Assembly (NCBI RefSeq): GCF_021278985.1
Contig: NZ_CP082833.1
Coordinates: 4,464,001-4,528,000, forward strand
Source of the DNA: Citrobacter rodentium NBRC 105723 = DSM 16636
GTDB taxonomy: Bacteria; Pseudomonadota; Gammaproteobacteria; Enterobacterales; Enterobacteriaceae
Direction of reading: 5' to 3'
DNA: 64,000 nt
Of this stretch, positions 54,462 through 62,981 are shown in pieces. The position numbers and the translations under genes are program-made. The notes beneath the pieces were generated by a model. That model was not told where the DNA came from and ran no database searches. It saw only the letters and a program-made list of their open reading frames with translations. Numbering within the stretch: the stretch's first letter is position 1; the number at the start of each line of letters is the position of its first letter.

Positions 54462-54490
54462 ATTACAGAACGAATTCTGTAACCTGTCAA
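54462..54490 (-). promoter_or_regulatory. ihfB sigma-70 promoter with inverted repeat
   Basis: A perfect -35 TTGACA (54485-54490), a 17-bp spacer and -10 TGTAAT (54462-54467). The spacer and -10 hold an inverted repeat ACAGAA-N4-TTCTGT (54465-54480), a possible repressor site. In E. coli ihfB is autoregulated and rises in stationary phase. Confidence 0.8.
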
Positions 54491-54505
54491 GTAAACTCAT
54501 CTTAC

Positions 54506-54526
54506 TTCGGGATAAAACATCCCGAA
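54506..54526 (-). other. Hairpin after rpsA
   Basis: Perfect 8-bp stem TTCGGGAT/ATCCCGAA with a 5-nt loop, 11 bp after the rpsA stop. There is no T tract, so it is more likely a 3' stabiliser or processing site than a terminator. Confidence 0.6.
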
Positions 54527-54537
54527 TTATCAGAGAA

Positions 54538-56211
54538 TTACTCGCCTTTAGCTGCTTTGAAAGCTTCAGCCATTGCGTTGTTAGAGAAGTTTGCTTCTTC
54601 CTGTTTGTTAACAGTTGCGATTGCATCTTTCTCATCAGCTTCGTCTTTCGCACGAACAGACAGGCTGATTGCGCGGTTTTTACGATCAACGCCGGTGAAT
54701 TTCGCTTCAACGTCGTCACCAACGCTCAGAACCAGAGTGGCATCTTCAACGCGGTCACGGGAAGCTTCAGAAGCGCGCAGGTAACCTTCAACGCCATCAG
54801 CCAGCTCTACGGTTGCGCCTTTCGCGTCAACTGCAGTTACTTTACCGTTTACGATTGCGCCTTTCTTGTTCAGTGCAACCCAGTTGTTGAACGGATCTTC
54901 TGCAAGCTGTTTAACGCCCAGGGAGATACGCTCACGCTCTGCGTCAACCTGCAGAACAACGGCTGCGATTTCATCGCCTTTCTTGTATTCACGAACGGCT
55001 TCTTCGCCTGCAACGTTCCAGGAGATGTCAGACAGGTGAACCAGGCCGTCGATGCCGCCGTCCAGGCCGATGAAGATACCGAAGTCAGTGATAGACTTGA
55101 TTTTACCTTCAACACGGTCGCCCTTGTTGTGGGTTTCCGCGAACTGCTGCCACGGGTTGGATTTGCACTGCTTCAGACCCAGGGAGATACGACGACGTTC
55201 TTCGTCGATATCCAGAACCATCACTTCCACAACGTCGCCAACGTTAACAACTTTGGACGGGTGGATGTTTTTGTTGGTCCAGTCCATTTCGGAAACGTGA
55301 ACCAGGCCTTCAACGCCTTCTTCGATTTCAACGAAGCAGCCGTAGTCGGTCAGGTTGGTTACACGACCGGTCAGTTTGGTGCCTTCCGGGTAACGCTTAG
55401 CGATAGCAACCCACGGATCTTCGCCCAGCTGTTTCAGGCCCAGGGAGACACGGGTACGTTCGCGGTCGAACTTCAGCACTTTAACGGTGATTTCGTCGCC
55501 AACGTTAACGATTTCGCTCGGATGCTTAACGCGTTTCCAGGCCATATCGGTGATGTGCAGCAGGCCGTCAACGCCACCCAGATCAACGAATGCACCGTAG
55601 TCAGTGAGGTTCTTAACGATACCTTTAACTTCCATGCCTTCCTGCAGGTTTTCCAGCAGCTGATCGCGCTCTGCGCTGTTTTCGGATTCGATCACGGCAC
55701 GACGAGAAACAACAACGTTGTTGCGCTTCTGATCCAGCTTGATTACTTTGAATTCAAGCTCTTTGCCTTCCAGGTGCAGCGTGTCGCGCACCGGACGAAC
55801 GTCTACCAGAGAACCTGGCAGGAACGCGCGAATACCGTTCAGCTCAACAGTGAAGCCGCCCTTAACTTTGCCGTTGATAACACCGGTAACAGTTTCAGCA
55901 TCTTCGTAAGCTTTTTCCAGCGTGATCCATGCTTCGTGACGTTTAGCTTTCTCACGGGACAGCAGGGTTTCACCGAAGCCGTCTTCTACTGCATCCAGGG
56001 CAACGTCAACTTCGTCACCCACCTGGATTTCCAGTTCGCCTTGGGCGTTTTTGAACTGCTCAGCCGGGATGGCGGACTCAGATTTCAGACCAGCGTCAAC
56101 CAGTACTACGTCTTTGTCGATAGCAACAACAACACCGCGAACGATGGAACCCGGACGGGTTTCGATTTCTTTTAAGGATTCTTCAAACAGTTGAGCAAAA
56201 GATTCAGTCAT
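54538..56211 (-). CDS. rpsA: 30S ribosomal protein S1
   Basis: This 557-residue protein has six S1 RNA-binding repeats (typical: GAFVDLGGVDGLLHITDMAW, GCFVEIEEGVEGLVHVSEMD). It brings mRNA to the ribosome during initiation and represses its own translation in E. coli. The length matches E. coli. The codon choice is typical of highly expressed genes. It lies 112 bp after cmk. Confidence 0.99.
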   Translation of the reverse strand: MTESFAQLFEESLKEIETRPGSIVRGVVVAIDKDVVLVDAGLKSESAIPAEQFKNAQGELEIQVGDEVDVALDAVEDGFGETLLSREKAKRHEAWITLEKAYEDAETVTGVINGKVKGGFTVELNGIRAFLPGSLVDVRPVRDTLHLEGKELEFKVIKLDQKRNNVVVSRRAVIESENSAERDQLLENLQEGMEVKGIVKNLTDYGAFVDLGGVDGLLHITDMAWKRVKHPSEIVNVGDEITVKVLKFDRERTRVSLGLKQLGEDPWVAIAKRYPEGTKLTGRVTNLTDYGCFVEIEEGVEGLVHVSEMDWTNKNIHPSKVVNVGDVVEVMVLDIDEERRRISLGLKQCKSNPWQQFAETHNKGDRVEGKIKSITDFGIFIGLDGGIDGLVHLSDISWNVAGEEAVREYKKGDEIAAVVLQVDAERERISLGVKQLAEDPFNNWVALNKKGAIVNGKVTAVDAKGATVELADGVEGYLRASEASRDRVEDATLVLSVGDDVEAKFTGVDRKNRAISLSVRAKDEADEKDAIATVNKQEEANFSNNAMAEAFKAAKGE

Positions 56212-56323
56212 GTTTAATCTTCAGGTTTATATTTAACGTCCACCTGGCTCCATGCCGGATGGGGTTGTTTAACATACCCGCTGTCACTCCATTGCAACGG
56301 GGGTACTGCAAATTCGGTCGCAT

Positions 56324-57007
56324 TTAAGCGAGCGCCAGTTTTTGGCGCGCGTATTGTAGCGCTTTTTCAATCACTTGCTCAATGCTTAATCGGGTTGAAT
56401 CCAGAACTAAAGCATCGGCAGCAGGAACCAGCGGCGCTACCGCACGATTTCGGTCGCGATCGTCACGTTCTTTGATCTCGGCCAAAAGGCGTTCAAAGTT
56501 AACACTAAAGCCCTTTTCCTGCAACTGTAGCATACGGCGGTGCGCACGCTCTTCTGAGGAGGCGTCAAGGAAAATTTTGACCGGCGCATCCGGGAAAACC
56601 ACCGTCCCCATATCACGCCCGTCGGCAATCAGGCCGGGGAGTTCGCGAAAGGCGCGTTGACGACGCAGCAGTGCTTCACGTACGCGCGGGAAAGCTGCGA
56701 CCTGCGACGCCGCGTTAGCCACTTCCTGAGTGCGGATTTCACCGCTGACATCCTCGCCTTCGAGGATCACTTCAAGATTCCCATTGGTTGCGACAAAACG
56801 CACATCAAGATGGGTTGCCAGCGGGACCAGCGCATCTTCGGAAGCGACATCGACATGATGATGCAGCGCCGCCAGCGCCAGTACGCGATAGATAGCGCCA
56901 GAGTCCAGCAGATGCCATTGCAATGCTTCCGCCATTGCCTTGCACAGGGTGCCTTTACCTGCACCGCTTGGGCCATCAATGGTAATTACCGGGGCAATTG
57001 CCGTCAT
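56324..57007 (-). CDS. cmk: Cytidylate kinase
   Basis: This 227-residue kinase phosphorylates CMP and dCMP. The P-loop is DGPSGAGKGT (11-20), and the NMP-binding insert contains IADGRDMGTVVFPDA. Length is identical to E. coli. It precedes rpsA as in E. coli, but the ycaL gene found upstream in E. coli is missing here. Confidence 0.98.
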   Translation of the reverse strand: MTAIAPVITIDGPSGAGKGTLCKAMAEALQWHLLDSGAIYRVLALAALHHHVDVASEDALVPLATHLDVRFVATNGNLEVILEGEDVSGEIRTQEVANAASQVAAFPRVREALLRRQRAFRELPGLIADGRDMGTVVFPDAPVKIFLDASSEERAHRRMLQLQEKGFSVNFERLLAEIKERDDRDRNRAVAPLVPAADALVLDSTRLSIEQVIEKALQYARQKLALA

Positions 57008-57344
57008 CTTTCTCTCCTTAAAACAGGCATACCGTTAACGTAAACGCCGCGCATTATACGTGCCAACGTCCACAATCGTTAACGTTGCGTGCAAAAAACC
57101 GAATCGTCTGTATTTAAATGCAGAATAATTGCGCAATTATAGCGGGCTGGCGAGTAACCAGCCCAAAAGATGACAATGTTTTACTTTTTGTCGGCAGTAA
57201 TACGGTAGCGTATTATGTTGAGCAAGGTCGGCAGAAGCGGGATGAGTGTCCATTAAAGGTTTCGCATGTCGTGTTTATTGAACGCAGTCGTTATCTCAGC
57301 TCATGACCGGGACGCGCCAGCCCGGAAGCCGGCGCGAAAGTCAT
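57008..57344 (-). other. aroA-cmk intergenic region lacking ycaL
   Basis: This 337-bp gap contains no gene. In E. coli ycaL, a lipoprotein metalloprotease, is here; I see no HExxH-encoding fragment or other trace. The region holds a GGGCTGG/CCAGCCC hairpin (57144-57164) and a perfect minus-strand TATAAT (57136-57141) that could drive cmk, with no convincing -35. Confidence 0.75.
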
Positions 57345-58628
57345 TCAGGCGGGAGTACTGATACGGGCAAGCTGCTCGAAATAGTCCGGGAAGGTTTTAG
57401 CGGTACACTTCGGATCAAGAATGGTGACCGGGGTGTCGGAGAGCGCCACCAGCGAGAAACACATCGCCATTCGGTGATCGTTATAGGTGCCTATTTCTGC
57501 AAACTGTAATTTTGCCGGCGGCGTGATGCGAATATAGTCATGCCCCTCTTCCACTTCCGCCCCGACCTTACGCAGTTCGGTCGCCATCGCGAACAGCCGG
57601 TCGGTCTCTTTCACCCGCCAGTTATAGATGTTGCGAAGGGTGGTGGTGCCTTTGGCAAACAGCGCCGCCGTCGCAATGGTCATCGCCGCATCCGGAATAT
57701 GATTCATATCCATATCAATGGCTTTAAGCTCACCGCGGGTACAGGCAATAAAGTCGTCGCCCCAGGTAACGGTAGCCCCCATTTTTTCCAGTACGTCGGC
57801 AAACCGGATATCGCCCTGCATACTGTTGCGCCCAATGCCGGTCACCTTTACCGTGCCGCCTTTGATGGCGCCCGCCGCGAGGAAGTATGAGGCCGATGAG
57901 GCATCGCCCTCCACCAGATATACGCCCGGCGACTGATACTGCTGACCGCCCTTAACCACAAAACGCTGGTAGCGCTGGTTTTCAATCTCCACGCCGAACG
58001 TTTTCATCAGGTTTAAGGTGATGTCGATATACGGCTTCGACACCAGCTCGCCTTTAATACTGATAGTGGTGTCCTGCACCGCCAGCGGCGCGGTCATTAA
58101 GAGCGCCGTGAGGAACTGGCTGGAAACGCTGCCGTCGACGGTAACTTCGCCGCCGGTAAAACCGCCGCGCAGGCGAAGCGGCGGGTAGTTTTCCTGCTCC
58201 AGATAATCAATCTTCGCCCCGCCCTGCCTCAGCGCCTCAACCAGATGACCAATCGGCCGCTCTTTCATGCGCGGCTCGCCGGTCAGCACAATGTCGTTTT
58301 CGCCAAGACACAGCGCCGCGGCCAGCGGACGCATTGCCGTTCCGGCATTACCCAGAAACAGCTCCAGCGCCCCCTGCGCCTGTAATGCGCCACCGTTGCC
58401 GGTGATTTCACAGCGGGTGCGATCCGCAGAAAGGGTACAGGCGATCCCCAACGCGCTCAGCGCATTGAGCATATGGCGAACGTCATCGCTGTCTAACAGG
58501 TTGGTCAGTACGGTGGTGCCATGCGCTAACGCCGCCAGAAGCAACGCGCGGTTAGAGACGCTCTTGGAGCCGGGCAGATTAATGGTGCCATCGACCCGCG
58601 CGATGGGTTGTAACGTCAGGGATTCCAT
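57345..58628 (-). CDS. aroA: EPSP synthase AroA
   Basis: This 427-residue class I enzyme joins shikimate 3-phosphate and PEP in the shikimate pathway. LPGSKSVSNRALLLAAL carries the S3P-binding Lys, LFLGNAGTAMRPLAAAL includes the glyphosate-sensitive Gly, and GEPRMKERPIGHLVEALRQ the PEP site. The ATG at 58628 gives the E. coli length; a TTG three codons upstream was rejected. It follows serC in an operon with an internal terminator. Confidence 0.98.
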   Translation of the reverse strand: MESLTLQPIARVDGTINLPGSKSVSNRALLLAALAHGTTVLTNLLDSDDVRHMLNALSALGIACTLSADRTRCEITGNGGALQAQGALELFLGNAGTAMRPLAAALCLGENDIVLTGEPRMKERPIGHLVEALRQGGAKIDYLEQENYPPLRLRGGFTGGEVTVDGSVSSQFLTALLMTAPLAVQDTTISIKGELVSKPYIDITLNLMKTFGVEIENQRYQRFVVKGGQQYQSPGVYLVEGDASSASYFLAAGAIKGGTVKVTGIGRNSMQGDIRFADVLEKMGATVTWGDDFIACTRGELKAIDMDMNHIPDAAMTIATAALFAKGTTTLRNIYNWRVKETDRLFAMATELRKVGAEVEEGHDYIRITPPAKLQFAEIGTYNDHRMAMCFSLVALSDTPVTILDPKCTAKTFPDYFEQLARISTPA

Positions 58629-58653
58629 GAAACTCAACTCTCGAAAAACAACA

Positions 58654-58682
58654 ATAAAAACCCCACAGACGAGGCTGTGGGG
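58654..58682 (-). terminator. Internal terminator between serC and aroA
   Basis: Minus-strand stem CCCCACAG/CTGTGGGG (58675-58682, 58661-58668) with a 6-nt loop, then TTTTT. It lies inside the serC-aroA operon and would lower aroA relative to serC, as described for the E. coli operon. Confidence 0.9.
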
Positions 58683-58700
58683 ATGAAAAACGGCGCCCGA

Positions 58701-59789
58701 TTAGCCGTGACGACGTTCGAAGTCGGCCATAAACTCGGTCAGGGCCTTCACTCCTTCCAGCGGCATCGCATTATAAATTGAGGCGCGCATTCCCCCGACC
58801 ACGCGGTGGCCTTTCAGGGCATGAAGACCTGCCGCGAAAGACTCTTCAAGGAAGAGTTTATCCAGCGCGCTGTCCGCCAGCTGGAACGGCACGTTCATCC
58901 GCGAGCGGTTGGCTTTCGCCACATCGTTGCGATAGAAGTCGCTGTTATCGATGACGCTGTAAAGCAGCCCGGCCTTCTGCTGGTTGATTTGATTCATCGC
59001 CTCAACGCCGCCGTTGGCTTTCAGCCACTTAAAGACCAGTCCGGAGAGATACCAGGCGAAGGTCGGCGGCGTATTGAACATGGAGTCATTATCGTTCAGC
59101 ACGCTGTAGTCGAGAATTGACGGGCAGCTTTCATGCGCTTTGCCTAACAGATCTTCGCGCACAATCACAATCGTCAGTCCGGCCGGGCCGATATTTTTCT
59201 GCGCGCCAGCGTAGATCACGCCGTAGCGGGAAACGTCTAACGGCGCGGAAAGAATGGTGGAGGAGAAATCGGCGGTCACCACAACGTCAGAGGAAAAATT
59301 CGGCGTTTCGTTAATGGCGATGCCGTCGATGGTTTCATTCGGGCAGTAATGCATAAAAGCCGCATCGTCCAAGAGCTGCCATTCGCTCATCGGCTTCACG
59401 GCGCGCAGGCCGTCCACGGTGACTTTGGCATCAATGACGTGCGGCGTGCAGTACTTTTTCGCTTCTTTTACGGCGCTGGCCGCCCAGTAACCGGCGTCCA
59501 CGTAATCTGCGGTGGTCTTGTCGCCAAGCAGGTTGAGAGGCAGCGCGGAAAACTGTCCGCGACCGCCGCCGTGGCAGAACAGAACTTTATAGCTGGAAGG
59601 GATGTTGAGAAGATCGCGAAAATCCTGCTCCGCCTCCTCTGCGACCTGGATAAATTCTTTGCCGCGGTGGCTCACTTCCATGACGGAGGTACCGAGACCA
59701 TTCCAGTCACAAAGTTCCTTTTGAGCCACTTTAAGCACGTCTGCCGGCAGCATTGCCGGGCCTGAACTAAAATTGAAGACCTGAGCCAT
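58701..59789 (-). CDS. serC: Phosphoserine aminotransferase
   Basis: This 362-residue PLP enzyme makes 3-phosphoserine for serine and 4-phosphohydroxythreonine for pyridoxal phosphate. The PLP Lys lies in YAGAQKNIGPAG, and GGGRGQFSALPLNL near residue 75 binds phosphate. Length is identical to E. coli. It starts the serC-aroA operon, with the promoter in the 197-bp gap before ycaP. Confidence 0.98.
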   Translation of the reverse strand: MAQVFNFSSGPAMLPADVLKVAQKELCDWNGLGTSVMEVSHRGKEFIQVAEEAEQDFRDLLNIPSSYKVLFCHGGGRGQFSALPLNLLGDKTTADYVDAGYWAASAVKEAKKYCTPHVIDAKVTVDGLRAVKPMSEWQLLDDAAFMHYCPNETIDGIAINETPNFSSDVVVTADFSSTILSAPLDVSRYGVIYAGAQKNIGPAGLTIVIVREDLLGKAHESCPSILDYSVLNDNDSMFNTPPTFAWYLSGLVFKWLKANGGVEAMNQINQQKAGLLYSVIDNSDFYRNDVAKANRSRMNVPFQLADSALDKLFLEESFAAGLHALKGHRVVGGMRASIYNAMPLEGVKALTEFMADFERRHG

Positions 59790-59986
59790 TTCCCCTCACC
59801 ACGTTGCGTTGTTAGTCACCCAACCACTGCGTAATACAGCCATTGGGTAACGTTATTCCTGTGGATATCGGTTTTATCATTCAGTGACACGCGCCGCAAC
59901 GGGTAAAACTCATCGGGGAGAAAATGAGCGTTCGCTCACACAACAGAATCTATCGGATTGATGGCCAAAGTCCGATATTTTTGCTG

Positions 59987-60679
59987 TCAGAGCACCCGTT
60001 TCGCCTCGCTGGCCTTCGACCATTCCGGATTTTTGCAGCGCGGACAAGGTTGACTCTCCCCGGCTTGCAACGTCACCACTTCGCTACAGCGCACGCAGGC
60101 ATAGTCGCCCACATCAGGAGCGATTTTATAACGTTGCGTACAGTATTTAGGCAGGATGCTCAGACCCGGCTTGACGTTTTCTTCTTCAAAGAAATAGACG
60201 CTGATCTGCCCGTTGGATTCAAGGATCGCCAGCCGTACCTGCCCCAGTTGCTCAACGCCATTGAGCCGCAGCTCCATAAAGAACTCGAACTCCGTCATGT
60301 TCGAGCGGTTCAGTTTTTCCCACGCCAGTTCGCCATCTTCAATGATGACCACCGGCTTGCCTTCCAGCAGATCTTCCAGCTTCTCGCTGCGCGCCATCAG
60401 CCACATCACCAGCCGGTAAAGCAGCGCAAGGGTGATAAAGACCACCAGCACCGGCAGCATCGGCACATCGTCATAAAACGCCACGTCCCCGGCTGCCGAA
60501 CCGAGCGTCAGGATGATCAGCACTTCAAACAGCGACATCTGGCGCACGCCGCGTCGCCCGGTCAGTTTGAGAAAGAGATAGACCAGCACAAAGGTGTACA
60601 AACTACGTAGCGCAACCTCGCCAAGAAACTCCAGCGGCACTTTATCCAGCGCCATACGATGTAAATCAAAAGCTTTCAT
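59987..60679 (-). CDS. ycaP: DUF421 inner-membrane protein YcaP
   Basis: This 230-residue protein matches E. coli YcaP. It has three N-terminal membrane helices (about 19-37, 48-65, 72-92), a DUF421 beta-rich domain (EDLLEGKPVVIIEDGEL), and a C-terminal four-Cys zinc ribbon (CVRCSEV...CPRC). The function is unknown. The ATG at 60679 gives the E. coli length. It diverges from ycaO across 136 bp. Confidence 0.93.
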   Translation of the reverse strand: MKAFDLHRMALDKVPLEFLGEVALRSLYTFVLVYLFLKLTGRRGVRQMSLFEVLIILTLGSAAGDVAFYDDVPMLPVLVVFITLALLYRLVMWLMARSEKLEDLLEGKPVVIIEDGELAWEKLNRSNMTEFEFFMELRLNGVEQLGQVRLAILESNGQISVYFFEEENVKPGLSILPKYCTQRYKIAPDVGDYACVRCSEVVTLQAGESQPCPRCKNPEWSKASEAKRVL

Positions 60680-60815
60680 TTTTATACTCTTATGGTAGTT
60701 CACTGCCTAAAAGCATAGCCAAAACTTTTATTTTCGCCGCGCCGGTGGCGGCGATAGCGTCCGTCGCCTAAAAGCCGTATCATTGCGCGCTTTCCGTACG
60801 ACAAAAGTGATTTTC

Positions 60816-62576
60816 ATGACGCAAACATTTATTCCCGGCAAAGACGCCGCACTGGAAGACTCCATCGCTCGCTTCCAGCAAAAACTGCTCGACCTCGGTT
60901 TTCATATCGAAGAGGCCTCCTGGCTGAATCCGGTGCCGAACGTCTGGTCTGTCCATATTCGTGATAAAGAGTGCGCGCTGTGCTTTACCAACGGTAAAGG
61001 GGCGACTAAAAAAGCCGCGCTGGCTTCGGCGCTGGGCGAATATTTCGAGCGTCTGTCCACCAACTATTTCTTCGCCGATTTCTGGCTTGGTGAAACCATC
61101 GCCAACGGCCCGTTCGTTCACTATCCGAACGAAAAATGGTTCCCGCTGAATGAAAATGACGATGTACCGGAAGGGCTGCTCGACGAACGTCTGCGCGCCT
61201 TCTACGATCCGGAAAACGAACTGACCGGCAGCATGTTGATCGATCTTCAATCCGGTAACGAAGAGCGCGGCGTCTGCGGCCTGCCGTTTACCCGCCAGTC
61301 GGATAACCAGACGGTCTATATTCCGATGAATATTATCGGCAATCTGTACGTCTCTAACGGCATGTCCGCCGGGAATACCCGCAACGAAGCGCGCGTCCAG
61401 GGGCTGTCTGAAGTTTTTGAACGCTATGTCAAAAACCGCATCATTGCGGAAAGCATCAGTCTGCCGGAGATCCCGAACGAGGTGCTGGCGCGTTATCCGT
61501 CGGTGGTGGAATCGATCGCGAAGCTGGAAGCCGAAGGGTTCCCCATCTTTGCCTACGACGGTTCGCTGGGCGGCAAATACCCGGTGATCTGCGTCGTGCT
61601 GTTCAACCCGGCTAACGGCACCTGCTTCGCCTCTTTTGGCGCGCATCCGGATTTCGGCGTCGCGCTGGAGCGTACCGTCACCGAGCTGTTGCAGGGACGT
61701 GGACTGAAAGATCTGGATGTCTTTACCCCGCCGACCTTCGATGATGAAGAGGTGGCGGAGCAAACTAATCTGGAGACGCACTTTATCGACTCCAGCGGCC
61801 TGATCTCCTGGGATCTGTTTAAACAGGATGCCGACTACCCGTTCGCTGACTGGAGCTTCTCCGGCACGACAGAAGAAGAGTTTGCGACGCTGATGGCGAT
61901 CTTCCACGCCGAAGATAAAGAGGTGTATATCGCCGATTACGAGCATCTCGGCGTCTACGCCTGCCGTATCATCGTACCGGGGATGTCTGATATTTATCCT
62001 GCCGAAGATTTGTGGCTTGCGAATAACAGCATGGGCAGCCATCTGCGTGAAACCCTGCTTTCACTGCCGGGCAGCAGCTGGGATAAAGAAGATTATCTCA
62101 ACCTTATTGAGCAGCTGGATGAAGAAGGATTTGACGACTTTACCCGCGTGCGTGAACTGCTGGGGCTGGCGACCGGTCAGGATAACGGCTGGTATACCCT
62201 GCGCATTGGCGAACTGAAAGCGATGCTGGCGCTGGCGGGCGGCGATCAGGAACAGGCGCTGATCTGGACCGAGTGGACGATGGAATTCAACACCTCCGTC
62301 TTTACGCCGGAGCGTGCGAACTATTACCGTTGCCTGCAAACGTTGCTGCTGCTTTCACAGGAAGAAGAACGTGAACCGCTGCAGTATCTGAACGCCTTTG
62401 TGCGGATGTACGGCGCGGATGCGGTAGAAGCGGCAAGCGCGGCGTTAAGCGGTGAAGCGCCCTTCTACGGCCTGCAGCCGGTGGACAGCGATCTCCAGGC
62501 ATTCGCCGCACATCAGTCGCTGCTGAAAGCGTATGAAAAGCTCCAGCGCGCCAAAGCGGCATTCTGGTCAAAATAA
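60816..62576 (+). CDS. ycaO: YcaO-domain ATP-binding protein YcaO
   Basis: This 586-residue protein has an N-terminal YcaO ATP-binding domain (ALGEYFERLS at about 70-79 and GLSEVFERYVKN around 200, the paired Glu and Arg that bind ATP-Mg) and a C-terminal helical, TPR-like region (from about 440). In E. coli it helps the RimO thiomethylation of ribosomal protein S12. No RiPP precursor or cyclodehydratase partner is nearby. The ATG at 60816 gives the E. coli length. It precedes focA but is separated by a terminator-like hairpin. Confidence 0.95.
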   Translation: MTQTFIPGKDAALEDSIARFQQKLLDLGFHIEEASWLNPVPNVWSVHIRDKECALCFTNGKGATKKAALASALGEYFERLSTNYFFADFWLGETIANGPFVHYPNEKWFPLNENDDVPEGLLDERLRAFYDPENELTGSMLIDLQSGNEERGVCGLPFTRQSDNQTVYIPMNIIGNLYVSNGMSAGNTRNEARVQGLSEVFERYVKNRIIAESISLPEIPNEVLARYPSVVESIAKLEAEGFPIFAYDGSLGGKYPVICVVLFNPANGTCFASFGAHPDFGVALERTVTELLQGRGLKDLDVFTPPTFDDEEVAEQTNLETHFIDSSGLISWDLFKQDADYPFADWSFSGTTEEEFATLMAIFHAEDKEVYIADYEHLGVYACRIIVPGMSDIYPAEDLWLANNSMGSHLRETLLSLPGSSWDKEDYLNLIEQLDEEGFDDFTRVRELLGLATGQDNGWYTLRIGELKAMLALAGGDQEQALIWTEWTMEFNTSVFTPERANYYRCLQTLLLLSQEEEREPLQYLNAFVRMYGADAVEAASAALSGEAPFYGLQPVDSDLQAFAAHQSLLKAYEKLQRAKAAFWSK

Positions 62577-62626
62577 AGACAATTAACGTACTGACTGTAG
62601 GCGTAAATAATTGTCTGGGCTATATT

Positions 62627-62660
62627 ACGGGGCGCTTTTAGTGCCCCGTTTCACTTATTT
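62627..62660 (+). terminator. ycaO terminator-like hairpin
   Basis: ACGGGGC/GCCCCGT with a 9-nt loop, then TTTCACTTATTTTT, a moderate T tract. Confidence 0.65.
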
Positions 62661-62907
62661 TTGCGCAGACAAAAATAGATGTAATGACAAGGTTAAATAT
62701 TGGTAATTGTTATTACGGTGAATATCGTTAATTTGTTACTTTATTTGTTGATTACTCCATATTAATTAACTAACCGTTCCAGGCATGAAGGAAAATTTTC
62801 AACTCATTTGCTAAAAATTAAAATTTATTTTTATCAAAATAATCAGTAAATTACGCCGAAATCGCATAAAAACCATGCGTATTGCGGGCCTATAAGCCAG
62901 GCGAGAT

Positions 62908-62956
62908 ATGATCTGTATCAATTTCTCATCTATAATGCTTTGTTAGTATCTCGTCG
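62908..62956 (+). promoter_or_regulatory. focA promoter with FNR-like site
   Basis: ATGAT-CTGT-ATCAA (62908-62921) matches the FNR consensus TTGAT-N4-ATCAA at 9 of 10 positions. If the -10 is TAGTAT (62944-62949), the start near 62956 puts FNR at -41.5, a class II activator position. A second, better -10 TATAAT at 62931-62936 would put FNR too close. Anaerobic activation is expected from E. coli. Confidence 0.6.
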
Positions 62957-62981
62957 CCGACTTAATAAAGAGAGAGTTAGT

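Larger units (their letters stand above)
62577..62981 (+). other. ycaO-focA intergenic control region
   Basis: This 405-bp gap has no gene. It starts with the ycaO terminator-like hairpin; the middle part (62690-62880) is very AT-rich, consistent with the IHF and ArcA binding known for E. coli focA-pfl, though I cannot place those sites; the last part holds the FNR-like site and promoter elements. Confidence 0.65.

Noticed and set aside
55036..56175. 379-codon open frame opposite rpsA
   Set aside because: Antisense shadow produced by the codon bias of rpsA; no recognisable motif.
57144..57164. GGGCTGG/CCAGCCC hairpin as terminator of aroA
   Set aside because: It has no T run on the minus strand and lies about 180 bp past the aroA stop.
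57118..57306. Short frame in the aroA-cmk gap as a possible ycaL remnant
   Set aside because: No HExxH, lipobox or similarity to YcaL in any frame, so it is not counted as a gene or pseudogene.
60780..62042. 420-codon minus-strand frame opposite ycaO
   Set aside because: Antisense shadow; ycaO has clear family motifs across the same interval.
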